A stretch of DNA of 64,000 bases from positions 607,062 to 671,061 of the forward strand of contig JAVSML010025230.1 in NCBI GenBank assembly GCA_038503035.1, read 5' to 3'. Made by a program: the position numbers and the translations under genes. Each line of letters begins with the position of its first letter. Position 1 is the first letter of the stretch. The notes under the pieces were generated by a model. The model saw nothing but the letters and a program-made list of their open reading frames with translations. It made no database searches and was not told the origin of the DNA. Positions 34,637 to 45,813 of this stretch are shown here, one piece after another. The DNA is from Crocodylus rhombifer. Its lineage: Eukaryota > Chordata > Crocodylia > Crocodylidae.

Positions 34637-35507
34637 TTTGCTGACACAAAAATGTGGGGAGAAGTGGGCACAATGAAGGGGAGGGACAGAATCCAGCTAG
34701 ATCTAGACAGGTTACAGAGGTGGGCAGATGAAAATAGGATGGAATTCAATGCAGACAAGTGCAGGGTACTGCATCTAGGGAGAAGGAACCTGCAACACAT
34801 AGGCTGGGGAACACCCTTCTCAACAACACATTGGCTGAAAGGGAACTTGGAGTCATTGTTGACTCCAGGATGGACATGAGCCACCAATGTGAGGAAGCTG
34901 TCAGCAAAGCTAACCACACCTTGTCGTGCATCTACAGATGCAGTTCCAGAGAAGTGATCCTTCCCCTCTATGTGGCACTGGTCAGGCCACAGTTGGAGTA
35001 ATACATCCAATGCTGAGCACCACACTTCAAGAGGGATGTGGCTAACCTTGAGAGGATCCAGAGGAGGGCCACTTGCATGATCAGGGGGCAGCAGGCCAGG
35101 CCCTGTGAAGATAGATTAAAGGGCCTGAATCTATTCAGCCTCCACAAGAGAAGACTTGAGAGGGGATCTGGTGGCCATCTACAAACTCACCACGGGGGAA
35201 GAGTGGAGAATAGGTGAGGTTCTGTTCCCCTGGGCACCACCTGGGATGACAAGGAATAACAGCCACAAATTGATTGAAAGCAGGTTCAGGGCTTGATATC
35301 AGGAGGCATTACTTTACAGTTAGGGCTGCCAGGCTCTGGAATGGGCTCCCAAGGGAGGTGGTGCTCTCCCCTACCTTGGGGGTCTTCAAGAGGAGGTTGG
35401 ATAGATATCTGGCTGGGGTATTGTGATCCTAGCACTTGCTCCTGCCCAGGGCAGGGGGTTGGACTTGATTATCTGTTCAGGTCCCTTCCAACCCTAGAAA
35501 CCATGAA
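34637..35507 (+). mobile_element. CR1 LINE, 3' fragment inserted into another CR1
   Basis: Plus-strand frames encode the C-terminal part of CR1 ORF2 after the polymerase motifs: LDRLQRWADENRMEFNADKC, VLHLGRRN, then in a shifted frame ERELGVIVDSRMDMSHQ and REVILPLYVALVRPQLE. The element ends with 'GATTATCTGTTCAGGTCCCTTCCAACCCTAG...ATGAA', the usual CR1 3' terminus. It lacks the 5' part, as is normal for CR1. The flanking words CCTGA (left) and CCTAA (right) may be a small target duplication, but CR1 duplications are usually indistinct. Confidence 0.85.
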
Positions 35508-38290
35508 ACCTAAACTTTCCTTGCTGCAACTTGAGACCACTGCTTCTTGTTCTATCCTCTACCACCAAGTGTTAGGTCCATTCTCTTTGGAACCACACTT
35601 CGGGTAGTTGAAGGGTGCTATTAAATCCCTTCTCAGTCTTTTCTTCTGGAGACTAAATAACCCCAGTTCCCTCTACCTGTCCTCATAAGTCATGTGCTCC
35701 AGCCCCCTAACCATTTTTGTTGCCCTCTGCTGGACTCACTCCAATTTATCTACATCCTTTCTGTAGTGGGTGGGGTGGGGCGTGGAGAGAAGGCGGTAAA
35801 CAGGATACAGTATTCAAGATGTGGCTTCACCAGTGCTGATTAGAAGAGAAGAATCATTTCCTTCAACCTGTCAGCAATGCACCTACTAATGCAGGTGCAT
35901 CACAACAAGAGCACACTGTTGCTTCATATTCAGGTTATTGTCCACTGTAGCCCCCAGGTCCTTTTCTGCAGAGCTACAGCTTAGCCAGCTGTCCCCAGCC
36001 TGTACTGGTGCATGGGATTGTTCTGTCCTAAGGGCACAACTTAAAACTTCACCTTATTGAACCTCATAAGATTTCTTTTGGTACAATCCTCCAATCTGGC
36101 TAGATAAATCTGAATCCTAGTTCTACCCTCCAGTGTATCCACCATTCCCCCAGTTTGGTGTAATCTGCAAACTTAGTGAGGTTGCACACCATCCCATCTT
36201 CCAGGTCGTTGATGAAGATGCTGAACAAAACTGGCCTTAGAACCAATCCCTGGGGCACTCCACTTGATAATGGCTGCAATTATAAATCAAGCCCTTGATT
36301 AGTATACTTTGAGCCAATGATCTAGCCAGTTTTCTTTTCACCTTACAAAACATTCATCCAACTAGGACTTCCCTAGTTTGCTTGCAAGAATATTCTGGGA
36401 GATCGTATCAAAAGCTTTGTTAAAGTCAAGGTATACTGCTGTCTCTGCATCCACAGAGCAAGTCATAGAAAGCAATCAGGTTGGTCAGGCATGACTTGCC
36501 CTTGGTGAATCCATGCTGACTTCCTAATCACTTTCTCCTCCAAGTACTTAGAAATGGATTTTTTGAGGACCTGCTTTATGATTTTTCTAGGGACTGAGGT
36601 GAGGCTAACCTGTCTATAATTCCCTGGATTCTCCTCCTTCCCTTTCTTAAAGATGGCCACTACATTTGCTCGTTTCCAGTTATCTGGGACCTCTCTTAAC
36701 TGCCATGAGTTTTCAAAGATAATGGACAGTGGTTCTGCAAATCACATCAGCCAACTCCCTCAGTACCCTTGGGTGCATTATGTCTGTTCCTATAGACATG
36801 TACATATCTAGCTTTTATAAATAGTCCCTAATCTGTTCTTTTAACACAGTTGACTGCTCAACTCCTCCCTAAATTGTGCTGCCAGGTGCTGCAGTCTGGG
36901 AGATGACCTTGCCTGTGAAGACTGAGGTAAAAAGGGCTTTGACTACTTCTGCCTTTTCTGCATCAACTCTCAGTAGGTTGCCTCCCCTATTCAGTAAGGG
37001 ACTTCCACTTTCCCCAATTTTTGTCTTATTGCTAATATACTTGTAGACACCCTTCTTGTCCTTTGCTAGTTGTAATCTGATTGTATTTGGGATTTCCTAA
37101 TTTCACTCCTGTATGCTTAAGTAATACTTTTATACTCCTCCCTAGTCATTTGTCCAAGTTTCTACTTCTTGTAAGCTTCCCTTTTATGATTTAGCTCACT
37201 GAAGAGTTCTTTGCTAAACCAACCTAGTCACCTGCCACACTTGCTCCTCTTCAGGGTGGTTTGTTCCTGTGCCCTCAATAAGGTTTCTTTAAAGTACAAC
37301 AGGCTCTTCTGGATGCCTTTCCCCCTCAGACTGGCCTCCCACTGGATTCTACCCATCAGTTCCATGAGTAAGTCAAAGTCTGCTTTTCTGAAGTCCAGGG
37401 TCCTTACTCTGCTGCTTTCTTCCTTCCTTTTATCAGGATCCTGAACTCATTTGCCTCCTGGACATTGCTGCCCAAGTTGCCATCCACTACTACATTCCCC
37501 ACTAGTTCTTCCCTGCTTATGAGCAGCAGGTCAAGAAGGCACAGCCCATAGCTGACCACTCCAGCACATGCACCAGAAAGTTGTCTCCAACACTCTCCAA
37601 AAACATCCTGGATTGCCTGGACATTGCTGTATTGCCCTCCCAGGAGATGTCAGATTGATTGAAGTCTCCCATAAGAACCAGGACCTGTGATCAGTAAGCT
37701 GCCGCTAGGTGTTTGAAGAAAGCTTCATCCACCACATCCTTCTGAATTGGTGGTCTATAGCACTGCCTGTCCTTCCTAAACAGTTTATCATCATCCATGA
37801 CAAGACTCCAGTCATGTGAACTATCCTGCCAAGCCTTGGGTATTCTAATCAGGACACAGTTCCATGACTGCAACAGGATTTCCAGTTCTTCCTGCTTGTT
37901 CCCAGGCTCTGTGTATCCATGAACAAACCCCTGAGGTAACTAGGCAATTGCCCTACTTTCTCAGGAAGAATGAGAAGGCCTTTTCTGTTGCCCCTTCCTG
38001 CTTGAGCTTCCTCCAAGTCACCCACTTATCTCAGGGCTTTGGTCTCCATCCTCTGGCAAGCGTAGTTTAAAGTCCTCCATACTAGGTTAGCAAAGCTGTT
38101 TGTGAAGATGTTCTTCTCTCCCTTTGTCAAATAGATCCCGTCTTTCCCTTCTTCCTGAAATAACATCCTGTGGTTGAAGAAGCTAAAGTCTTGCTGGTGA
38201 CACCATCTGTGCAGCCATGCATTGATCCATCAGGATGTGTCTACTCTTGTCTGGGCCCTTCTTCTTGACCAGAAGAATTAAGGAGACTAC
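35508..38290 (-). mobile_element. CR1 LINE, near full-length ORF2 relic (interrupted copy, part 2)
   Basis: Continuation of the minus-strand CR1 begun at 34425. Together they span about 3 kb of element excluding the nested insert. Reading down the minus strand from 38290, the text passes through a short upstream coding region, the endonuclease region and the reverse-transcriptase region to the 3' UTR. The recognisable sequence stops exactly where the hAT terminus TAGGGCTGTGCGAGG begins at 38291, so the hAT probably landed in this CR1 and the remaining 5' part may lie beyond it. Confidence 0.8.
35900..38180 (-). pseudogene. CR1 ORF1 tail and ORF2 (endonuclease/reverse transcriptase) relic
   Basis: CR1 ORF2 nicks target DNA with an apurinic-type endonuclease and copies its own RNA there. 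Visible on the minus strand: DGIYLTKGEKNIFTNSFANL (38130-38060), like the end of an esterase-type ORF1 module; LLQSWNCVLIRIPKAWQ and DSSHDWSLVMDD with LFRKDRQ and CYRPPIQ (37880-37690), the endonuclease N-terminal half; MAIFKKGKEENPGNYRQVSL and TSVPRKIIKQVL (36660-36560), RT motifs ahead of the active site; and FINDLEDGM-type text with the region corresponding to the FADD box (about 36230-36170). Multiple stops and frameshifts separate them. Inactive. Confidence 0.75.
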
Positions 38291-38740
38291 TAGGGCTGTG
38301 CGAGGCTTCAGACTGCGTTTTGGATCCAGGGCTGCTTCAGTCACTTTGGCGTCCGAAGCAGCATTCCCGGAGTGAAGCGTGGGCTCATTTAAGCTGTCCA
38401 AAGTGGTTCAGAGCTTCCAAAACACTTTGGAAAAGCTTTGGATGCTAAAAGTGAACATTAGAAGAGGGAGGAGGTACAGGGGGAAGACTGACATGTGTAG
38501 GGGCCAGTGAGAAGGATTTCTCTCTGGCTGCCTTTCTAATGACAGAGTCAGTGGGGAGGGACCTAGAAACAGCATAAAAGCCTGCATTTGGAGGTGTGCT
38601 GTGCCTTTTGCTAACTTGTTCCCTCTCAGGAACTGCATGAGAAAGATACCCTAGTAGACTCAAGCATCTCAGCTTGGTTACTTTACTCAGTAGTTGAACT
38701 TGCCTGTTCTTTTTTGTTGTTAGAAAAGATTGGGTATGAT

Positions 38741-38760
38741 TTAGCTTAGCTTAGCTTAGC
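38741..38760. repeat. (TTAGC)4 short tandem repeat
   Basis: Four perfect TTAGC units in the leader of the hAT element. Confidence 0.95.
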
Positions 38761-39288
38761 ATCTCTTAGTACTATTCAATTAATTTTTTTCAATTTAACT
38801 TCTTTTTTTGCAAACTTTGAAAAAAGAAAGCTGTGTTTTCCCTGCCAGCATGATCCATCACTGTGCAGGGAGGCACACAGATTGCACATACGCGCACACA
38901 CATTCTATAAAGAAGAATAATCAGATATTCATAGAAGATGATGACAGACAGCACAGAATTTTTACATAGCTCTTAACACTGAAGCAAACAAGAGTCCAGT
39001 GCACACACAAAACAGAGGGAATTAAACACACAACACAAAAGGAGTGACACACATACACAGAGACTTTTTTCAGCACAGGAGAGATCAATATGAAGTGTGC
39101 TGGAAAGGCAGGTGCCAGGTCTTCTGGTGGGGTGCGGGGGAGGGGGGACAGCTAGAGCTGCAAGCTCCCCCCCCCTCACCAAACACAGATGCATTCTCTT
39201 TCCATCAGTGCTGCCATTAGAAGCAAGGACACCTCCCCTCAGTCCAGAAGTAGCCACTAGCAGTGGAATCACTGTCTCCTCCACTCCA

Positions 39289-41523
39289 ATGTCATCTCTC
39301 AGCATGAGCCTCCCACTGCCAAAGGAGAAGCTGCAGCTGGAACCAGGGATGCTGAGTGCCCTGGCTCAAGCAATTCTGGGGACTGAAGGGGAATCAGAGT
39401 TTGTACTCCACAAACCTCAAATTTCCCCTAGACCCAGGTCTCCTCTGGAAAGCAGCACCTTGGAAGAGGCTGAGGTTGTGGAGGCAAGTGGCTCAGCCGA
39501 GGTAGCTCCTCCTGCTGTTGAGCCTCAGTCTGCTGAGGAGCAGGGTAAGGCAGGATCCTCACCCTCAACCCAGAAGCGGGGGAGTAGTGTAGTGTGGGAG
39601 CATTTTGAGCTGGCAGATGATCCCAGGTTTGCCATCTGCCAGCATTATTGAAGGCACATGAGCTGTCGCAAGAATGTGAGACACTTTTCCACCACGGCAA
39701 TGCTGTAGCAACTGAGGAGGCAGCACCCGCTTGCCCTCCTTCCTGCTCAGCCTGTCACCAGTGCAAGTCTGCCAAAACAGAAGTCCCCTGCTTGCTCCAA
39801 AGTCCCCTTCCCCCCAGAGCAGAGGCAGGCCACCCTGGACCAATGGGGGAAAGCTGGACAAAAAGGGGAGTGCATTCCCAAGGTGAGCAAGATCACCCAG
39901 AGTACTGGAGAGATGCTTGCTCTGGATAGCCAGCCCTTCTCCCTAGCTGAGCAGCCAGGGTTCAAGCGGTTCATAGCACTTCTGGCCCCATTTTACAAAG
40001 TGCCCTTTAGCAGGATAGTGGGGCCCTCCCCGTATGAGGCATGCAGGGAGTACTTGAGGGAGGAGCTGTGCAAGGCAGGGCCGCAAGTAGTCTTGTGCTT
40101 CACCTCCAAAATATGGAGCAGCCAGGGTGGCAATCACACTTACCTCTCCCTCACAGGGTACTGGCGCGATCAGTCAGGCTGTCGGTGGGCTCTACTACAA
40201 GCTGAGGTGCTGGATGAGTCCCACACAGCAAGGAGATCATGGGGGCCATGAACCGCATGGTGCAGGGGTGGCTCACTGGGTAGGCCAAGCTCACCCATGG
40301 GTTCATGGTAACTGACAATGGGGCCAATATGGTGAAGGCTGTCCAGGATGTCAAACTTTGTTGGCATGCACTGTGCGGCACACAGGCTGCACCTAATAGT
40401 GAGGGATGCCTTACAGGGGGACAGGCCTGCCGGTGACAGCACTGCCATCACTACTGCTACAAGCCAGCTGATTTTGAAATGCAAGAAGGTGGCGGGCTAC
40501 TTCCACCACAGCATCAAGGGAGGCAAGATGTGGGAGAAACAGGGAGAGCTGAGCATCCCACAGCACAAAATCATGCAGAATGTGGAGACTCGGTAGAACT
40601 CCACATACCTGATGCTCAAAAGTTTGGTGGAACAACAGAAGGCCATACATGAAATGGCTTTGCTTGGGGAGATTAGGATCAGTGGCCCCCTGAACAGAGG
40701 TGAGTAGGGTACCATCTTCCAGATCTTGGTGGTCTTCAAGCCCTTCCTCAAGGCCACTGAGACCCTTAGCGCTGGCAATGCCCTCCTCAGCCAGGTGATC
40801 CCCCTAGTGAGAGAACTGGAGAACAAAATGGAGAAATTTCAGGGGATCAGTGTTCCTGGCTGAGGCAGGCCACTGTCACCTGATGTGCAAGCACTGGTGA
40901 GGCAGCTGAAGGAGGGCATCAGGAGACAGCTGGATCCCTTGTGGTCCAGTACGGTCCACATGATGGCAGGGATGTGCGACCCGAGGGTGAAGGGGAGCAT
41001 GTGCACTGGCAGCACCAAAACCTTCAATCACTGGATGCAGGTGCTGGTCAACAAAGTCAGGGAGGCTGAAGTGCAGAGGCGAGGGGATGTAGAAGAGGAA
41101 AATCAACTTTCCCATGCCAGCATTCCCAGCACCAGCACCAGCCAGTCTCCTCCATGCCAGCCATGTCCAATGTGGGCCATGGGCATGGCTTCAGTGCTGG
41201 GGAAAAAACGCACCAGACCCCAGCCTCGGGCAGGTAGTGCTGAGGCTTCGGTAGCTACCTATCTTGCTGAGGATGTGGAGCCAATGGATTGTGACCCCTT
41301 GGCCTACTGGGCAAACCACATGCAGATGTGGCAGGATCTGGCCACAGTTGCCTGGCAACATCTACCAACCAGTGTTCCAAGTGAGAGGGTGTTCAGCATT
41401 GCTGAGAATGTTGTGACACCCCACCACACCTGCTAGGATCCTGCTTTGGTGGAGCAGCTCGTGCTCCTAAAGATGAACCTCCTGCTGCTGAGGTTCCCGA
41501 AGCTCCACCTGCAGATGGACTGA
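39289..41523 (+). pseudogene. hAT transposase with BED zinc finger, ruined
   Basis: Domain order is complete. The chosen ATG (39289) gives a Ser/Pro/Glu-rich leader (the frame is open upstream to 39097). The BED finger follows: SVVWEHFELADDPRFAICQH-Y with the second cysteine changed to tyrosine, then RHFSTTAML and LRRQHP. The RNase H-fold region includes FTSKIWSSQGGNHTYLSLTG, where the catalytic aspartate expected before IWSS is lysine (codon 40108), then TDNGANM with its aspartate kept, and CAAHRLHLIVRDAL. The C-terminal dimerisation domain has DPLAYW and PTSVPSERVFS. In-frame stops stand at 39649, 39706, 40281, 40594, 40705, 40861 and 41434, and the frame shifts near 40220 and back near 40350. 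The natural stop is at 41521. Length and layout fit the family; the gene is dead. Confidence 0.85.
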
Positions 41524-43017
41524 GTGCCACCCTCCTCACTCCATCTGCACCAATTTCCTTTTTTGTGTTTTCTAAAAACCAAATAATGCCCCATTCTCAG
41601 CTGGAGGGGGCACTAATTGCATAACCAGCCAGCAGGGGAAGAACATGTCCCTGCTGAGCTCATTTCCCTGCAAGGATGAACTTGGAGGTATGGGATTGGG
41701 GATATGGCAAAGGAGGAGGCTCCAGGTCCTGGTCATGACCATTAAAACTGCACCCTGCCAGGGTAGGAAGGCTTGGTGGGACTGCTGGTGGTGTGGCAGA
41801 CCCATAAATGCCAGGATCAACGATCCCCTGGTGAAAGGTAGGTAGGAGGCACCATAACCTCCAGCTAACACACGCATATACAAAGTCCTGGCTGGGGAAT
41901 GCCCAGACCTGTCACGTCTTTGCCAGGCCTGATGCTTGCTGGTTGCAGTGCAGTTGTGAGGCTCCTGGTGTGCTCAGCTTAGCTGCCCAGGATGCCAGCT
42001 TTTGCATTGAAAACCCCTTTGTCAGGCTGAGGAAGTACCTGTAGTTGGTCCTGGATGGAAGGAATAGTAAAGAAGCCAGAGGCTGACCTGGTCCGTAATG
42101 CAGGCAAGAAAGCCAGTCAGTGAAAATGGAAATGGAGGTGTCGGGGGGGTGGGGGATGTAGCAATGCAGGTAAAAGTGCAGAGATGCCTAGGGTGTCAGA
42201 TGTCCAGCATGTCGCAGTGTGTCAGAGTTCCACTGTCTATATTGAGTCCATGAGTTTCTGTACCTACTACCTAGGAGGCTGATGAAGTGCAGTTCATAGG
42301 CCCAGCTCTGAAAAGTGGTTTGCATTGTAATTTGTCCACTGTTCCTTGGTCCTGAAAGGTCCTCTTTTCCCTGCTAACCTTCTTCCTCTCACCAAACTTA
42401 CAGTGAAGGAAAGTGAGACAGAGCTTCTAGTCAAACTCCCTAGTGAACTCCCCCTTGCTCTGGACTCTAGTTAAACAAAAGGCTTAAGTATTAGTCTAAC
42501 TGCTATGGTTTAGCTACTTACACTAAATATATGTAGGTCAATTACTCTTAATTAAAGAAAGAACTTACCTTAAAGGCTCCCCTTCAAAAGAGGAGGGCAG
42601 CAAACTGATCTAAAATAATACTGTGAAAAAGCTAAAGAGATTCAGACTTAAAGTGGCATCACTCAAACATGTACATCATGTGGCAGAATATTTTACCCGA
42701 GGAAATTTTTAACTTAGAATTCAAACTGTAAATATCATCAACTGACATTTCCAAACAGAAGAGATTAAAACCTATACCATAGGCAATATTAGCAAATCTA
42801 GAGTATGTCAGTTTAATGCCTCAGCCTGGTTTCTAATGAACAAATCCTGAGGCCCCAAAAACTAGTAGCACAAGTAGCATTTTAACCAGCACTCTTGGTG
42901 GAAGTAAAATGGTGAACTACAAGCATATTTTGATCAGATCATCAGGTGGTATAAATAAAAGCAGAAAACTGGTCTCAGTGGAATTATACCTCCTGATACC
43001 ATGTCATGATTTGACCA
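41524..43017. other. Non-coding, includes the unknown right part of the hAT
   Basis: The hAT 3' UTR and right terminus should be within the first kilobase, but I see no inverted copy of TAGGGCTGTGCGA. A G-rich run is at about 42138-42158. No gene is seen. Confidence 0.4.
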
Positions 43018-44025
43018 CAGAATCATAGAAAACTAGGGTTGGAAGGGACCTCAGGAAGTTATCTAGTCCAACCCCCTGCTCAAAGAAGGATCATCCCCAA
43101 CTAGATAATTCCAGCCCTTAAAAACTTCCAAGGATGGAGATTCCACAACCTCTCTAGGTAACCCATTCCAGTGCTTCACCAGCCTCCTAGTGAGAAAGTT
43201 TTTTTTCCTAGTATCCAACCTAAACTTCTCTTGCAGCAACTTGAAACCATTGCTCCTTATTCTGTCATCTGCCACCACTGAAAACGGTCTAGCTCCATCC
43301 TCTTGGGAACCACCCTTAGGATAATTAAAGGCTGCTATCAAATTCCCCCTCAGGCTTTTCTCCTCCACACTAAGTCCAGTTCACACTTAGCTTCACCTCA
43401 GAAGTCATGTTCCCCATCTCCCTAACCATTTTCATTGCCCTCTACTGGCCTCTCTCCAATTTGTCCACATCCTTTCTCTAGTGGAAGGCCCAAAACTGGG
43501 CACACTACTCCAAATATGGCCTCACCAGTGCAGAATAGAGGGGAATAATCGCTTCCCTTGATCTGGTGTCAACAATCCTACTAATGCAGCCCAGTATGCT
43601 ATCGGTCTTCTTGGCGCAACTGTTGATTCATATTCAGCTTATTGTCCACTGTAACCTCCAGGTCTTTTTCTGCAGAGCTGTTGCTTAGCAAATTAGTCTT
43701 AAGCCTGTACTGGTGCATAGGATTCTTCCATCCTAAGTGCAGGTGCAGGACTTTGCATTTGCCCTCATTGGACCTCATAATATTTCTTTTGGCCCAATGC
43801 TCCAATTTGTCTAAGTCACTCTAAATCCTAGCCCTACCCTCCAGTATATCTATTATACCCCCTGCCAGCTTGGCATCATCCAGAAACATGTTGAAGGTGC
43901 ACTCCAGCCCATCCTCCAGATCATTAATAATGATATTTAACAAAACCAGCCCCAGGACTGAACCCTGGGGCACTTCACTTGATATCAGCAGCCATCTAGA
44001 CATCAAGCCATTGATCACTACCTTT
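43018..44025 (-). mobile_element. CR1 LINE, 5'-truncated copy
   Basis: Starts at the CR1 3' terminus (CATAGAAAACTAGGGTTGG, GACCTCAGGAAGTTATCTAG on +) and runs up through the 3' UTR into the reverse transcriptase. It stops abruptly at about 44025, the usual 5' truncation. Confidence 0.9.
43599..44018 (-). pseudogene. CR1 reverse transcriptase, C-terminal relic
   Basis: The minus strand reads SSEVPQGSVLGLVLLNIIIN, DLEDGLECTFN and FLDDAKLAGG (44018-43821), the active-site box with FLDD instead of the family's FADD. A second frame follows: [18 protein letters not shown] and [20 protein letters not shown] (43805-43599). One break separates the two frames. Confidence 0.85.
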
Positions 44026-44149
44026 TACTTCTGGGAAGGCTTAAAGGCACCCTGACACATGTAGCACAAAAGGTGGGGGAGGCAGAGCAGGTGTAACCCA
44101 CAAAGCCCAGAAGCATGGGAAATGCCATGGTATAACCAGGAATAATGAT

Positions 44150-44345
44150 GACTAGATCATCCCCAACCAGGAGGTTTCCAACCTCTTCTTCAGAATGTCC
44201 ACTGATGGAGAATCCACAACTTCCCTAGACAGTCTATTCAACTGATCTAACAGTGAAGAAGTTTTTCTGGGTATACAAGCTAAACTTACTTTGTTACAAC
44301 TTCAAGCAATTGGTCTGCATCTTCACCTCTGCAGCTAGAAAGAAA
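44150..44345 (-). mobile_element. Second CR1 3' fragment
   Basis: 'GATCATCCCCAACCAGGAGG...TGTCCACTGATGGAGAATCCACAAC...CCCTAGACAG...TTGTTACAACTTCAAGC' is another CR1 3' UTR in the same orientation but of a different subfamily from the neighbour at 43018. The stretch between (44026-44149) is not CR1-like. Confidence 0.7.
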
Positions 44346-45255
44346 GTGTAGACTCATGACTTAACTGACCTCACTGTGACCCTGTGGCTTTAACTGAGGT
44401 GCCATGCTGAAAACCTAGGGTGCCATGTGCACAAGAATAGGCTGTCTGCAGCAGCTGCTGAGGGTCATGTGAAGTAACCATGTGCTACGTGCAGTGGTGA
44501 TATAAAAGGTCTGTTAGAGAGAGGTGGAGAGTGTATATCAGAGAGCATGTTTGGCAGTGTATATGTGTGCTTGAGGTCTGAGAAAACTGGAGAGAACTTG
44601 AGATCTGGGTGTGTCTGTCTGTCCAGCTGCTTGGGAAGAGTCTGGTATTTTAGAGAGAGGTGAGGGAACAGAGCTTGAGGTGTGCTAGTATGTGTCCGAG
44701 TGCGTGAATTCATGTATATGCCTGAAGGGTAGACTCAGATTGGAGTTATCCAACATTGAGAGAAGCTCAACTGACACTGTCACACTAGGATTACACCATT
44801 GACACTGGAACAGGAAACTACTTGAGCACAGTCCAGGTTTTCCCTTTCTTCCCCCAGTTGTACTTGCTTGTAGTTCCCTGAGGTAAGTATCACTCTTCTT
44901 TCCTGTTATGTCTGTAAGTCTGTATATAATAGTGTAAATATTAGGAACTACTGTATATTTAGTATAGTTAATAGATTTTGTAGTTTTCCTGGTTGTCATT
45001 GTTGTTTACTGTTATATTGTTTAATAAACCATCATAATTCATTTCAGTTAAAACTCGTCTGTGAGGAGTTATTGAGTTATTCACTGATTTTGATTTACTG
45101 CCCTTACAGAACAATCCAGATATCCAGATGATAGGTGCTGGAGGTCTGCATTTCGCTCATTAGCCTTCACTCCCGACCTCTTACTTGGCTGGTAGGACAT
45201 ATTTGCTCAAATTGTTATTGCCCCTCATTATCTGTTGTTTCATTGTTGTTTCCAG
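44346..45255. other. Non-coding stretch
   Basis: TG/AG-rich between 44500 and 44720. Minus-strand frames at 44999-44465 have low complexity and no domain. No repeat that I can name. Confidence 0.4.
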
Positions 45256-45480
45256 TAGGCCTGTGCGAAGCAGTTACTATTCACTTTGGATCTGGTGATT
45301 CGAATCACTGTCCTGAATCAATCTGGCCAATTCTGATTTGTCCAAATTGAATAGGCCCCACCCCCTACCCACTCTCCTAGCCCCACCCAGCCTCACCATC
45401 CCAGCACTTTAAAAAAAAAAAAGCCCTACACTCACCAGCTCCTGCCAAGCCGAGGGGCAATCCCTGCTGACCTCCACTGC
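45256..45480 (+). mobile_element. hAT fragment sharing the 38291 terminus
   Basis: TAGGCCTGTGCGAAGCAG followed by 'GATTCGAATCACTGTCCTGAATCAATC' resembles the left part of the palindromic element at 11481 (TAGGGCTGTGCAAAGC...GATTCAG.GGAG). Only one end is visible, so the right limit is arbitrary. Confidence 0.55.
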
Positions 45481-45689
45481 ATAAGTGGCCTCTGCCACAA
45501 GCCCCCAGAGGCCCCGATGGCCGCTGCAGCAGCTGGTGAGTGCAATGCTTTTCTTTACTTTTTTAAAGTGCCTAGAAGCTGAAGCTGGGTGAGGCAGCCA
45601 TTGATGGGGGCTGGGAGAGCAGGTGGAGGTTGGGGGGCACTCAGCAGGAGCAGACAGGGGTGAAGATGTCACCCTTCACAGTTGTAGCA

Positions 45690-45813
45690 ACATGCTGTGT
45701 TGCTGTAGGGCATGCCATGGCAACATAGCAATCATGTGGTTCTACATGTGATTAGCAGCTATGTCACTCTAATGACATGCTTGCCTGGTATACCATGCCA
45801 CTAAGGCAACACA
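45690..45813. repeat. Short foldback repeat
   Basis: GCTGTGTTGCTGTAGGGCATG at about 45695-45715 is inverted at about 45797-45818 (CATGCCACTAAGGCAACACAGC). The stretch between contains further palindromic words around ATGTCACTCTAATGACAT. It is probably a small MITE. Confidence 0.5.

Larger units (their letters stand above)
38291..41523 (+). mobile_element. hAT transposon with BED-finger transposase (right end not found)
   Basis: The left terminus TAGGGCTGTGCGAGGCTTC is shared, with small changes, by the palindromic element at 11481 and the fragment at 45256. The octamer before it is GAGACTAC; I could not find its duplicate or the inverted terminus downstream, so the given end is only the end of the transposase. 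The 1-kb leader contains a TATA-like CATAAAAG at 38573 and a (TTAGC)4 repeat. The element interrupts a CR1 and is therefore younger than it. Confidence 0.75.
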
